DNA of 64,000 nucleotides from Agromyces subbeticus DSM 16689 (GTDB lineage: Bacteria; Actinomycetota; Actinomycetes; Actinomycetales; Microbacteriaceae), in contig NZ_ATXG01000009.1 of assembly GCF_000421565.1 (NCBI RefSeq), forward strand, positions 62,001 through 126,000. Reading direction: 5' to 3'. Numbering within the stretch: the stretch's first letter is position 1; each line of letters opens with the position of its first letter. A program made the translations under genes and the position numbers. The notes beneath the pieces were generated by a model. The model did no database searches. It saw only the letters and a list, made by a program, of their open reading frames with translations, and was not told the DNA's origin. Positions 46,712 to 54,967 of this stretch are shown here, one piece after another.

Positions 46712-47560
46712 ATGAGATTCGCCCGGCTCGGCAACGTCGGCACAGAGATCCCCGTTCTCCTCGACCGCGATCGCGCGCTCGACCTGCGGGCGATCACCGA
46801 CGACATCGACGGCGCCTTCCTGAGCGGCGATGGCATCCAACGTGCCCGCGCCGCCGGCGCCGCCGGGGAGCTGCCCGAAGTGCCGGGGGCCGCGAACCTG
46901 CGCATCGGCGCTCCGATCGCCCGGCCGTCGGCCGTCTACTGCGTCGGCATGAATTACGCGGCGCATGCAGCAGAATCGGGCTCCGAGCCGCCGAAGCAGA
47001 TCGTCATGTTCATGAAGGCCCCGAACACGGTGGTGGGCCCGTACGACGACGTCGCGATCCCCCGCGGCAGCGAGAAGACCGATTGGGAGGTCGAACTCGG
47101 CATCGTGATCGGGGCGCGTGCGAGCTACCTCGACTCCCCCGCCGAGGCGCGGGCGCACATCGCAGGTTACGTCGTGGTGAACGACCTCTCCGAGCGCGAC
47201 TGGCAGATCGCCGTGTCGGGCGGCCAATGGTCGAAGGGCAAGAGCGCGCCCGGGTTCTGCCCGATCGGCCCGTGGCTCTCGACCGACGACGAGCTCGACG
47301 CCGACGACGTGCGGCTGCGGAGCTTCGTCAACGGCGAGCCGCGACAGGACTCGCGCACGAGCGACCTCATCTTCGACATCGACACGATCGTCTGGACGCT
47401 CAGCCAGTACCTCACGCTCGAGCCCGGGGATCTCGTGCTCACCGGCACCCCAGAGGGCGTGGCGTTGTCGGGCCGGTTCCCGTACCTCTCCGCCGGCGAC
47501 GTCGTCGAGCTCGAGATCGACGGTCTCGGGCGCCAGCGTCAGAACTACGTCTCCGCCTGA
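46712..47560 (+). CDS. FAH-family 2,4-diketo-3-deoxy-L-fuconate hydrolase
   Basis: 282 residues. The fumarylacetoacetase fold has CVGMNYAAHAAESG, the metal ligands in TDWEVELGIVIG and VVNDLSERDWQ, and the substrate region WSKGKSAPGFCPIGPW. In the fucose route it splits 2,4-diketo-3-deoxy-L-fuconate into pyruvate and L-lactate. GGAGAGGA precedes the ATG. It is divergent from fucD and 16 bases before the SDR gene. Confidence 0.87.
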   Translation: MRFARLGNVGTEIPVLLDRDRALDLRAITDDIDGAFLSGDGIQRARAAGAAGELPEVPGAANLRIGAPIARPSAVYCVGMNYAAHAAESGSEPPKQIVMFMKAPNTVVGPYDDVAIPRGSEKTDWEVELGIVIGARASYLDSPAEARAHIAGYVVVNDLSERDWQIAVSGGQWSKGKSAPGFCPIGPWLSTDDELDADDVRLRSFVNGEPRQDSRTSDLIFDIDTIVWTLSQYLTLEPGDLVLTGTPEGVALSGRFPYLSAGDVVELEIDGLGRQRQNYVSA

Positions 47561-47576
47561 CCCGAAAGGACACCTC

Positions 47577-48335
47577 ATGAGCAGCGAATTCAGCGGCCTC
47601 GTCGCGATCGTCACCGGCGGAGCATCCGGAATCGGCGACGCCATCGCGGCACGACTCCAGCAGGGCGGCGCCCGGGTCGCCGTCTTCGATCTGCAACCGG
47701 ATGCCGCGGCGCACGCCGACCTGGCGGTCGCGGTCGACGTGGCCGACGACGAAAGCGTACGCGCCGGCGTCGAGCGGGTCGCGACCGAACTCGGGCGCAT
47801 CGACATCGTCGTGAACAATGCCGGCATCGGCGCCCAGGGCACGATCGAATCGAACCCCGATGCCGAGTGGCACCGGGTCTTCGACATCAACGTGCTCGGC
47901 ATGGTGCGGGTGGCCCGAGCGGCGTTGCCCTACCTCCGTCACTCCCCGTCAGCGGCGATCGTCAACACCGCCTCGATCGCGGCGACGGCCGGCCTCCCCG
48001 AGCGCGCGCTGTACTCCGCGAGCAAGGGCGCGGTCGCCGCGCTCACCCGGGCGATGGCCGCCGACCACTTGCGCGAAGGCATCCGGGTCAACGCCGTCAA
48101 CCCCGGCACCGCCGACACTCCGTGGATCGGCAGGCTGCTCGATTCCGCTGCCGACCCGGCCGCCGAGCGCGCCGCTCTCGAGGCACGCCAGCCGCACGGC
48201 CGTCTCGTCTCCGCCGACGAGGTGGCCGGTGCGGTCGCCTATCTCGCGAGTCCCATCTCGGGGTCGACCACCGGGGTCTCACTCGCGGTCGACGGCGGCA
48301 TGCAGGAATTGCGGCTGCGTCCGGCCGCGAAGTAG
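47577..48335 (+). CDS. short-chain dehydrogenase: 2-keto-3-deoxy-L-fuconate dehydrogenase
   Basis: 252 residues. SDR pattern: VTGGASGIGDAIA (cofactor loop), NNAGIG, TASIAATAG (Ser) and YSASKGA (Tyr/Lys). An Asp in AVFDLQPDA after strand 2 favours NAD. In context it oxidises C4 of 2-keto-3-deoxy-L-fuconate and gives the diketo acid for the FAH hydrolase just upstream. Co-transcribed with that gene. Confidence 0.87.
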   Translation: MSSEFSGLVAIVTGGASGIGDAIAARLQQGGARVAVFDLQPDAAAHADLAVAVDVADDESVRAGVERVATELGRIDIVVNNAGIGAQGTIESNPDAEWHRVFDINVLGMVRVARAALPYLRHSPSAAIVNTASIAATAGLPERALYSASKGAVAALTRAMAADHLREGIRVNAVNPGTADTPWIGRLLDSAADPAAERAALEARQPHGRLVSADEVAGAVAYLASPISGSTTGVSLAVDGGMQELRLRPAAK

Positions 48336-48426
48336 CGCCGACCGCGCCGGCCCGTTTGTCGACGCGGCGGTGCCTGGAGCGAGCTTCGTTGTACATCGTG
48401 CACAGCGAGATCGCGCGGCGGCCCGA

Positions 48427-48432
48427 TAGCCT
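48427..48432 (+). promoter_or_regulatory. leaderless -10 box (TAGCCT)
   Basis: TAGCCT ends 6 bases before the GTG at 48439. A TGTACA-TCG-TGCACA dyad-like sequence lies about 20 bases upstream and may be a GntR-type site. Confidence 0.5.
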
Positions 48433-48438
48433 GAAGAG

Positions 48439-49314
48439 GTGAAGTTCGCGCACCTGAGAGTCGAAGGCCAGTCCACCCCTCGACTCGCGGCGGTGATCGC
48501 CGAGCACGCGATCTTCCTCGATGACCACATGCAGCAGCCTCCGCGCGATCTGCAGGACCTCATCGAGCGAGGGGCAGACGGGCTCGCCGAGGTGCGCGAG
48601 ATCGTCGACCGCGCGATCGACGCCGGCGCCGAGACTACCCCGGTGGCCGACCTCCGGCACTCGTCGGCCGTGCTGCGTCCGGCGCAGGTCATCGCGATCG
48701 GGGCGAACTACGCGGCGCACGCCTCGGAGCTGAAGCTCCGCTCCGAGACGGCCATGACGATCTTCTCGCTCTGGCCGAACTCGCTCAGCGGTCATGGCGC
48801 CACGACGACCTGGCCCGACGACCTCACCACGCAGGTCGACTACGAGGCCGAACTCGGCGTCATCATCGGTCGCCCGGCTCGCGGCGTGCACGTGCGCGAC
48901 GCGCTCGACTACGTGTGGGGCTACACCGTCGTCAACGACATCACGGCCCGCGACCTGCAATTCAGCGAGGCGCAGTGGTCGCGATGCAAGTCGTTCGACG
49001 GCTTCACCCCGACGGGCCCGGTCGTCGTGACGGCCGACGAGATCGCCGACCCGCAAGACCTGTGGCTGACCACGAACCTCGACGGCCGAATTCTGCAAGA
49101 CGCGTCGACGGGCGAGATGGTGCGCGGGGTGGCCGAGATCATCTCGTATCTCTCGCGCTCGGCGACGATCCCGGCCGGCACGCTCATCTCAACCGGCAGC
49201 CCGGGCGGCGCCGGCTACTCGCGTAACCCGCAGGTCTTCCTGCGCGACGGCTCGACGGTCACCGTCTCGATCGGCGGCATCGGCTCGCTCACCACGCACT
49301 GCCGCGTGGTCTAG
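48439..49314 (+). CDS. second FAH-family protein, candidate 2-keto-3-deoxy-D-arabinonate dehydratase
   Basis: 291 residues. FAH fold with AIGANYAAHASELKLRSE, DYEAELGVIIGRPARG, VVNDITARDLQ and RCKSFDGFTPTGPVVVT; the acidic metal ligands are kept. It differs clearly from the first FAH protein, so it is not a recent duplicate. FAH-family dehydratases that turn 2-keto-3-deoxy-D-arabinonate into 2,5-dioxopentanoate are known from Sulfolobus; a hydrolase role is equally possible. It has its own leaderless-type promoter. Confidence 0.75.
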   Translation: MKFAHLRVEGQSTPRLAAVIAEHAIFLDDHMQQPPRDLQDLIERGADGLAEVREIVDRAIDAGAETTPVADLRHSSAVLRPAQVIAIGANYAAHASELKLRSETAMTIFSLWPNSLSGHGATTTWPDDLTTQVDYEAELGVIIGRPARGVHVRDALDYVWGYTVVNDITARDLQFSEAQWSRCKSFDGFTPTGPVVVTADEIADPQDLWLTTNLDGRILQDASTGEMVRGVAEIISYLSRSATIPAGTLISTGSPGGAGYSRNPQVFLRDGSTVTVSIGGIGSLTTHCRVV

Positions 49315-49324
49315 CTCGCGGCAC

Positions 49325-50833
49325 CTACTCCGCGGGCTCGCCCTGCAGGTCGACCAGGGGAATCGCCGTCGTGATCGGGTGGATGCCCGAGAGCTTCGAG
49401 GGCTGCAGCTGCGCCATCACGGCTTCGCGGCTCATCAGCCCGGCCTCGACGACGAGGTCGGCGACCGGCCGGCCGGTCTTCAACGCGAGCTTGGCGAGGG
49501 TGGATGCCTCGGTGTAGCCGATGAACGGAATGAGTGCGGTGATCACGCCCACACTCGAGGCGACCATCGCCTCGAGTCGATCGACGTTGGCCGTGATGCC
49601 GTCGACGCAGTTCACCCGAAGGGTCCAGCAGGCCTGGCGCATCCACGTGATCGACTGCAGCAGCGAGTGCGCGATGACCGGCTCGAACGCATTCAGCTGC
49701 AACTGGCCGCTCTCGGCCGCCATCGTCACCGTGACATCCGCCCCGGCCACCGCGTAGGCGACCTGGCTGACCGCCTCGGGAATGACGGGGTTCACCTTGC
49801 CCGGCATGATGCTGGAACCTGCCTGCTTCGGCGGCAGGTTGATCTCGCCGAACCCGGCCTGCGGCCCCGACGAGAGCAGGCGCAGGTCGTTGCAGATCTT
49901 CGACAGCTTGATGGCGCTGCGCTTCAGCGCGCTCGAGAAGGTCATGAAGACGCCGGTGTCGCTCGTCGCCTCGATGAGGTCGGGCGCTGTCTCGAGGCGC
50001 AGCCCAGTGATCGCGCTCAGATGCCGAACGGCGGCTGCAGCGTATCCGGGGTCGGCGGTGATGCCGGTGCCGATCGCCGTCGCGCCGAGGTTCACCTCGG
50101 AGAGCAGCTTGATCGTCTCGCTCAATCGCTCGTGGTCTTCGCCGAGCGTCGTCGCGTAGCCGTGGAACTCCTGGCCGAGCGTCATCGGCACTGCGTCCTG
50201 CAATTGGGTGCGCCCGACCTTCAGCACCTCGTGGAACTCGTGGCCCTTGCGTCCGAACGAGATGCGCAGCAGATCGAGCTCCCGCAGCATCGTCGTGAGC
50301 GAGAAGGTCATCGCGAGCTTGACCGCGGTCGGGTAGGTGTCGTTCGTCGACTGGCTCCGATTGACGTCGTCGATCGGATGCAGCACGTCGTAGCTGCCCT
50401 TGGGGTGGCCGGCGATCTCGAGGGCGAGGTTCGCGATGACCTCGTTGGCGTTCATGTTGGTCGAGGTGCCCGCGCCGCCCTGGATCACGCCGACCACGAA
50501 CTGCTCGTGCAGCTCGCCGTCGATGATGCGCTGGCAGGCCTCGTCGATCCATTCGGCCTTCTGCTCGGTGAGCACGCCGACCTCTCGGTTCGCGCGCGCT
50601 GCGGCCTGCTTCACCGACGCGAGCGCGACGATGAGGTCGGGATAGACCGAGATCGGTCGCTTGGAGATCGGGAAGTTCTCGAGCGCGCGCATCGTGTGCA
50701 CGCCCCAGTACGCGTCGGCCGGCACCTCGAGCGAGCCGAGGGAGTCGGTCTCGGTGCGCGTGCGCGCCTCGGCCGGCGACGGGATCGGAGCGGTGTCGGT
50801 ACGCGTGTCGTCGGTGGTCTCGGGCTCGTGCAT
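49325..50833 (-). CDS. aspA: aspartate ammonia-lyase
   Basis: 502 residues. Class II fumarase/aspartase family: TNMNANEVIANLALE, HPIDDVNRSQSTNDTYPTA (active-site region) and the signature SGPQAGFGEINLPPKQAGSSIMPGKVNPV. The DVNRSQSTND and GSSIMPGKVNPV forms agree with AspA, which turns L-aspartate into fumarate and ammonia; fumarase C is the alternative. The ATG at 50833 follows GGAGGA. The first 40 residues are acidic and not part of the fold. Unrelated to its sugar-gene neighbours. Confidence 0.85.
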   Translation of the reverse strand: MHEPETTDDTRTDTAPIPSPAEARTRTETDSLGSLEVPADAYWGVHTMRALENFPISKRPISVYPDLIVALASVKQAAARANREVGVLTEQKAEWIDEACQRIIDGELHEQFVVGVIQGGAGTSTNMNANEVIANLALEIAGHPKGSYDVLHPIDDVNRSQSTNDTYPTAVKLAMTFSLTTMLRELDLLRISFGRKGHEFHEVLKVGRTQLQDAVPMTLGQEFHGYATTLGEDHERLSETIKLLSEVNLGATAIGTGITADPGYAAAAVRHLSAITGLRLETAPDLIEATSDTGVFMTFSSALKRSAIKLSKICNDLRLLSSGPQAGFGEINLPPKQAGSSIMPGKVNPVIPEAVSQVAYAVAGADVTVTMAAESGQLQLNAFEPVIAHSLLQSITWMRQACWTLRVNCVDGITANVDRLEAMVASSVGVITALIPFIGYTEASTLAKLALKTGRPVADLVVEAGLMSREAVMAQLQPSKLSGIHPITTAIPLVDLQGEPAE

Positions 50834-50902
50834 GCTTCCTCCACACTGGGCGCGAGTGCACGTCGGATCTGACGCACCCGCAGCCGGCTCCATCGCCTGT
50901 CG

Positions 50903-50923
50903 GCCCGCGGGGTCACCGCGGGC
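50903..50923 (-). terminator. terminator of the DUF4185 operon
   Basis: An 8-bp perfect stem GCCCGCGG-GGTCA-CCGCGGGC, about 58 bases after the DUF4185 stop. Confidence 0.5.
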
Positions 50924-50980
50924 AGCTTCTCCATCGAGCCTATCGCCGCGGAGACGGAGCGAGGTACTTCACGGGCCCGG

Positions 50981-53023
50981 TCAGGGGCGACCGGGCTTGT
51001 CGGGCTTGCCGGGCTTGTCAGGGAAGTCGGGGCGTGGCGGCCTCGGGTCGTAGCGCACCGCGACGAGACTCGACTCGCACCCGTCGCACGAGGTGAGGAT
51101 CGCCCGCTCGGCTTCCGCCGTGGTCGTGACGACGAGGTTCGAGTCCCCGCGGTACGCATCGCGACGGACCGTCGCATCGAAACTCAGGGTGAGGTCCTCC
51201 CCGGGCGCGATCTGCCCCGACCAGCGCAGCGTCGCTCCGTCGAGCACCGGCTCGCCAGTCGAGGAACGCACCGACGCGGCATCCGGATTCGCATCGTCGA
51301 CGAGACCGCTGAGGTCGACGGCGAGGCGCACGGTCTCTGCGGTCGAGCTGTCGGTGGAAGCAGTCACCTCGTACGTGACCACGTCGTCGCGCACGACCTC
51401 GGAGCCGGCCACCGGATCGGAGACGACCGCGACGGTCAGGCCTGGCAACTGCTGCTTCGCCTTGACGAGCGAGAGATCGTCGATCTGCAGCCAGCGGTCG
51501 CCGCCCAGATTCGTGCCGACGAAGGCCTGCACCGCGGTGCGATCACCGCTGTGGAACGTCACGGAGTACCGCGTGTACGCACCGACCTCTTCGAAGGATG
51601 CCTCGGCGAGCGTCGCGCTGCCCGAACCGAGTTCGCGCACGCCAAGCGATCCGGGTGCCGGGGTGCCCCCGGTGACGACGAAGCCGGTGAAGGTGTACGT
51701 CGTGTTCGGCTCGACCGCGACATCCTGGTGCACGTCGATCCAGCCGGCGTTGTGGCGCATCCAGCCCTGCTTGCTGCCGCCGTGCGCCCACGCATGGTTG
51801 ATGTCCACGCCGCAATTGCCGGTGCACGCCCACGGTGCAGGCATGGCCGTGTCGACGGCGCGCTCGAATCCGGGGTCCGCGATGAGGTTCGGGTTCACGA
51901 CGGTCCCGGTCTCGTCGATCTCGGCACGCACGAGGTAGACGTTGTACGGGTCCCACTGCGACAGCGCGAGGTAGAGCTCGCCACCCTCCGACCATGGGTG
52001 CAGGTAGCCGCCGTACAGGCCCGGGTAGTCGGCGAAGCTCGCCAGTCGCTGCGCCTCGCCCCACGGCCCCTCGGGCGTCGGTGCAGTTCGCAGCACGAGG
52101 TCGAGGTCTTCGTTGAGGTACGTCATCAGCCAGCCGCCCGTGTGCTCGCTGTACCGCACCGAGAGTTCGGCGGCGTTCGGCGGCACGATCGACGCGGCGG
52201 CGGTGTCGTCTCCGAGCACCCAGCTCGTGCCGTTCCAGTACGAATAGGCCGACTTGTCGAGAACGGAGGCCTCGGGCACGCGCGCGACGTGCGCCGCACC
52301 GAATCGGCCGTTCGGCGTTCCGAACATGTAGACGTAGCCGTCGTGGCGCTCGAACGCGACCATCTGGAACGGGTGCTGCCCGTCGGCCGTGTTGGTCCAC
52401 TCCGGCCCGTCGGTCGAGTTCCAGGTCTCGCCATTGTCGTCTGAGTAGGCGATGCGGTTGAAATTGGTATCCCACGCGCCGGGTTCGCCCCACTGGCGCA
52501 CCGACATGAACGCGAGGTACTGCCGATCGCCGACGGCGATGCCGGCCGTCGGGATCGTCGTGAGCTCTTCGCCGTTCACCTTCAGTGAGGGGATGATCTC
52601 TGCCGCGTGGCCCGGCGCGTCCTCGACGGCGGAGTCGAACGTCATGCCGTCGGAGAGGTCGGTGTCACTGCTGCGGAGCAGCACGTTGGAGCGCCAGTCG
52701 CCGCCGCCACCGCCCGGGCCGCTCCAATCGCCGAACGTATCGCCGAATGCGGTGAGGATCTCGCCGGAGCCGTTGTCCCACATGATGCCGAGGTCGGTGC
52801 CGGTCACGGCCCATCTCGTATCGGTGGCGCTCAGCGACTTGGGCCCCGTCATCTTGCTGACAAGCACCGCCGGCGAGTGGTCGGAGGGCGGCTCGGCGAT
52901 CGCGCGCTCCGTGGGCGCGGGTGCCGTGTGCGCCGCCGATGCGCCCAATGGTGTGAGCACTCCGACGACGAGCGCTCCGGCGGCGGCGAGCACGGCGGTC
53001 TTCTTTCGGATGGGTTGCGACAT
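50981..53023 (-). CDS. secreted DUF4185 (GH183) putative endo-D-arabinanase
   Basis: 680 residues. A Sec signal peptide ends near ASAAHT (about 32). The DUF4185 propeller covers about 50-375: AVTGTDLGIMWDN and AFGDTFGDW (acid-rich DxG repeats), RIAYSDDNGETW and APTPEGPWGEAQ. A jelly-roll, carbohydrate-binding-like domain follows (about 380-515), then a DUF11-like beta domain and a Pro/Lys-rich tail. DUF4185 was classed as GH183 after members were shown to cleave the D-arabinan of mycobacterial arabinogalactan. It is the last gene of the importer operon. Specificity here is inferred from family and neighbours. Confidence 0.8.
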   Translation of the reverse strand: MSQPIRKKTAVLAAAGALVVGVLTPLGASAAHTAPAPTERAIAEPPSDHSPAVLVSKMTGPKSLSATDTRWAVTGTDLGIMWDNGSGEILTAFGDTFGDWSGPGGGGGDWRSNVLLRSSDTDLSDGMTFDSAVEDAPGHAAEIIPSLKVNGEELTTIPTAGIAVGDRQYLAFMSVRQWGEPGAWDTNFNRIAYSDDNGETWNSTDGPEWTNTADGQHPFQMVAFERHDGYVYMFGTPNGRFGAAHVARVPEASVLDKSAYSYWNGTSWVLGDDTAAASIVPPNAAELSVRYSEHTGGWLMTYLNEDLDLVLRTAPTPEGPWGEAQRLASFADYPGLYGGYLHPWSEGGELYLALSQWDPYNVYLVRAEIDETGTVVNPNLIADPGFERAVDTAMPAPWACTGNCGVDINHAWAHGGSKQGWMRHNAGWIDVHQDVAVEPNTTYTFTGFVVTGGTPAPGSLGVRELGSGSATLAEASFEEVGAYTRYSVTFHSGDRTAVQAFVGTNLGGDRWLQIDDLSLVKAKQQLPGLTVAVVSDPVAGSEVVRDDVVTYEVTASTDSSTAETVRLAVDLSGLVDDANPDAASVRSSTGEPVLDGATLRWSGQIAPGEDLTLSFDATVRRDAYRGDSNLVVTTTAEAERAILTSCDGCESSLVAVRYDPRPPRPDFPDKPGKPDKPGRP

Positions 53024-53059
53024 TGCATCTCCCTCTCGGTGGAATCGTGGTACGGGTGG

Positions 53060-53881
53060 TTACTTCATTCCGGCGAGCCTCACGCCGTTGACGATGTAGC
53101 GCTGGAAGACCAGGACGAGAAGGATCGTCGGGAGAGCCGCAAGTGTCGACCCGGCCATCAGCAGGCCCCACTCGTTGCCGCGTTCCGACCGGAAGGTGGC
53201 GATGTACTGCATGATCTGTTGCAGGCCCGGGTCTTGAATCGTCAGGATCGGCCAGACGTACGCATTCCAATACGCGAGAAACGACCCGACCCCCACGACG
53301 ACGAACACACCTTGCGACTGCGGCAGGAAGATCGACCAGAAGATGCGCCAGCGACCAGCGCCGTCGATCAAGGCCGCTTCTTCGATGGCGAGTGGGGTGT
53401 TCAGGTAGAACTGCCGGATGAAGAACATCTGGATGGCCGACGCCGCTCCGGGGATGATCAGGACCGCGAGGGTATTGAGCATGCCGAGGTTCGACACGAC
53501 CACGTATGACGTCAGCAGGATCGCCATGCCCGGGATGAACATCGGCGTGATGCAGAAGACCCACCAGAATCGCTTGCCTCGAAAGTCGAGGCGAGCGAAT
53601 GCGTACGCGGCGACGGAGTTCACCACGAGGCTCAGCAGCGTGAAGAGCAGCGCGCCCGCGAACGTCACCGCCATCGCCTGGAGGAATGCCGGATCCTGCA
53701 GGATGGTCGCGTAGTTCTGCCAGATCCAGACGTCGGGGAAGAACTGGAACGGGGTTCTCAGCACCTCGTTCCGGCCTTTGAATCCCGAGATGAGCATCCA
53801 CCCGAGCGGAAGGGCGGTGCTGATGACGATGAGCGCAGCGAGTGCATACGTGGCGATGCGTCGCCCGAGAGAAGCTTTCAT
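53060..53881 (-). CDS. carbohydrate ABC transporter permease (MalG type)
   Basis: 273 residues, six membrane helices, with the EAA loop EEAALIDGAGRWRIFWSIFLPQ that contacts the ATPase. Members import oligosaccharides together with MalF-type partners. Its ATG is 9 bases after the MalF-type stop. No ATPase gene is in this operon, so a shared MsiK/MalK-type ATPase is expected, as is common in actinobacteria. Confidence 0.9.
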   Translation of the reverse strand: MKASLGRRIATYALAALIVISTALPLGWMLISGFKGRNEVLRTPFQFFPDVWIWQNYATILQDPAFLQAMAVTFAGALLFTLLSLVVNSVAAYAFARLDFRGKRFWWVFCITPMFIPGMAILLTSYVVVSNLGMLNTLAVLIIPGAASAIQMFFIRQFYLNTPLAIEEAALIDGAGRWRIFWSIFLPQSQGVFVVVGVGSFLAYWNAYVWPILTIQDPGLQQIMQYIATFRSERGNEWGLLMAGSTLAALPTILLVLVFQRYIVNGVRLAGMK

Positions 53882-53890
53882 TCGGAGTTC

Positions 53891-54889
53891 CTATGCGTCG
53901 ATCGCTTTGTCGGAGCGGATGAGGCGGAAGATCAGCATGCTGACGCCGCCCAAGACGAAGAAGAGCAGCAGCGCTGCGGTCAGCGAGAAGCTCGTGGCAT
54001 ACGGAGTGGGGTCCTTGAACTGGTTGAAGATGAACAGGTTGGGGGTCATCGTCGAGTTCGTCGGACCGCCTTGCGTCATGATGAGGGGAAGCTCGAACTG
54101 CTGCATGCCCGCGATCGTCGCGGTGACCAGCAGGTACAGCAGCACGTTCTTCATGAGCGGAATCGTGATGAACCACGTCCGCTGCACGAAGTTCGCACCC
54201 TCGAGCTGAGCCGCCTCGTAGTAGCTCTGCGGGATGTCGTACATGCCCGCGAGCATGATGAGCGTCGTGATTCCGAAGGCCAGCCAGATGCCCGGGACGG
54301 AGATCGCCGGCAGCGCGATATTCGGGTCGGAGAGGTAGGCGAACGGCCCGAGGCCGACGAACCCGATCAGCCAATTGACGAGACCGCCGTCGGCCCGGTA
54401 CATGAAGACGAACACCACCGATGTGATCACCGCAGAGACCACGGTCGGCACGTAGACCGTCGTCTTGAGCAGGCCGGCCAGCTTGATGCCGCACGTACGG
54501 ATGAAGCTCGCCACGAGGAACGCGACGATCATGATCACGGGCACGGTGTACAGAACGTAGAGTGCCCCGATTCCGATGGAATGCCAGAAGTCGGGGTCCT
54601 CCAGCACATAGCCGTAGAACTGCAGACCGACGAACACCGGATCCTCATAGAAGCTGATCTCGAACGTCGAGAGATAGAACGAATACAGCAGTGGCCACCA
54701 GACGAAGATGCCGAGCAGCACCACCATCGGCGCGATCATCACATACGCGGTGCGGTTGTCCATCACGTGCGTGCTCAGTCGCCCGGAGACGTTGCGCCGA
54801 GGCTTCGGAGCGGAGTCCTCGTCTTCGGGCTCCAGGGCGATGCTCGCAGCGGTGGCGAGACGGTTGGTGGACTGCGGCGACATCGTCAT
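53891..54889 (-). CDS. carbohydrate ABC transporter permease (MalF type)
   Basis: 332 residues. An acidic N-terminal tail leads to six or seven helices; the EAA loop is YYEAAQLEGANFVQRTWFITIP. It pairs with the MalG-type protein for oligosaccharide import. The ATG at 54889 follows AAGGAGA; a second ATG at 54883 is possible. The 78-base gap to the binding-protein gene contains a strong stem-loop. Confidence 0.9.
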   Translation of the reverse strand: MTMSPQSTNRLATAASIALEPEDEDSAPKPRRNVSGRLSTHVMDNRTAYVMIAPMVVLLGIFVWWPLLYSFYLSTFEISFYEDPVFVGLQFYGYVLEDPDFWHSIGIGALYVLYTVPVIMIVAFLVASFIRTCGIKLAGLLKTTVYVPTVVSAVITSVVFVFMYRADGGLVNWLIGFVGLGPFAYLSDPNIALPAISVPGIWLAFGITTLIMLAGMYDIPQSYYEAAQLEGANFVQRTWFITIPLMKNVLLYLLVTATIAGMQQFELPLIMTQGGPTNSTMTPNLFIFNQFKDPTPYATSFSLTAALLLFFVLGGVSMLIFRLIRSDKAIDA

Positions 54890-54927
54890 CGCACGGTTCT
54901 CCTTCGATTCGGTCGGGAGCGAGCGTC

Positions 54928-54956
54928 GAGCGGGTGCTGCACGGCAGCACCCGCTC
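54928..54956 (-). other. intercistronic stem-loop between binding-protein and permease genes
   Basis: A perfect 13-bp stem (54928-54940 with 54944-54956), 3-base loop, just after the binding-protein stop. It probably stabilises that message or thins out transcription into the permeases, as known for malE-malF. Confidence 0.6.
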
Positions 54957-54967
54957 ACGGCTACGAC

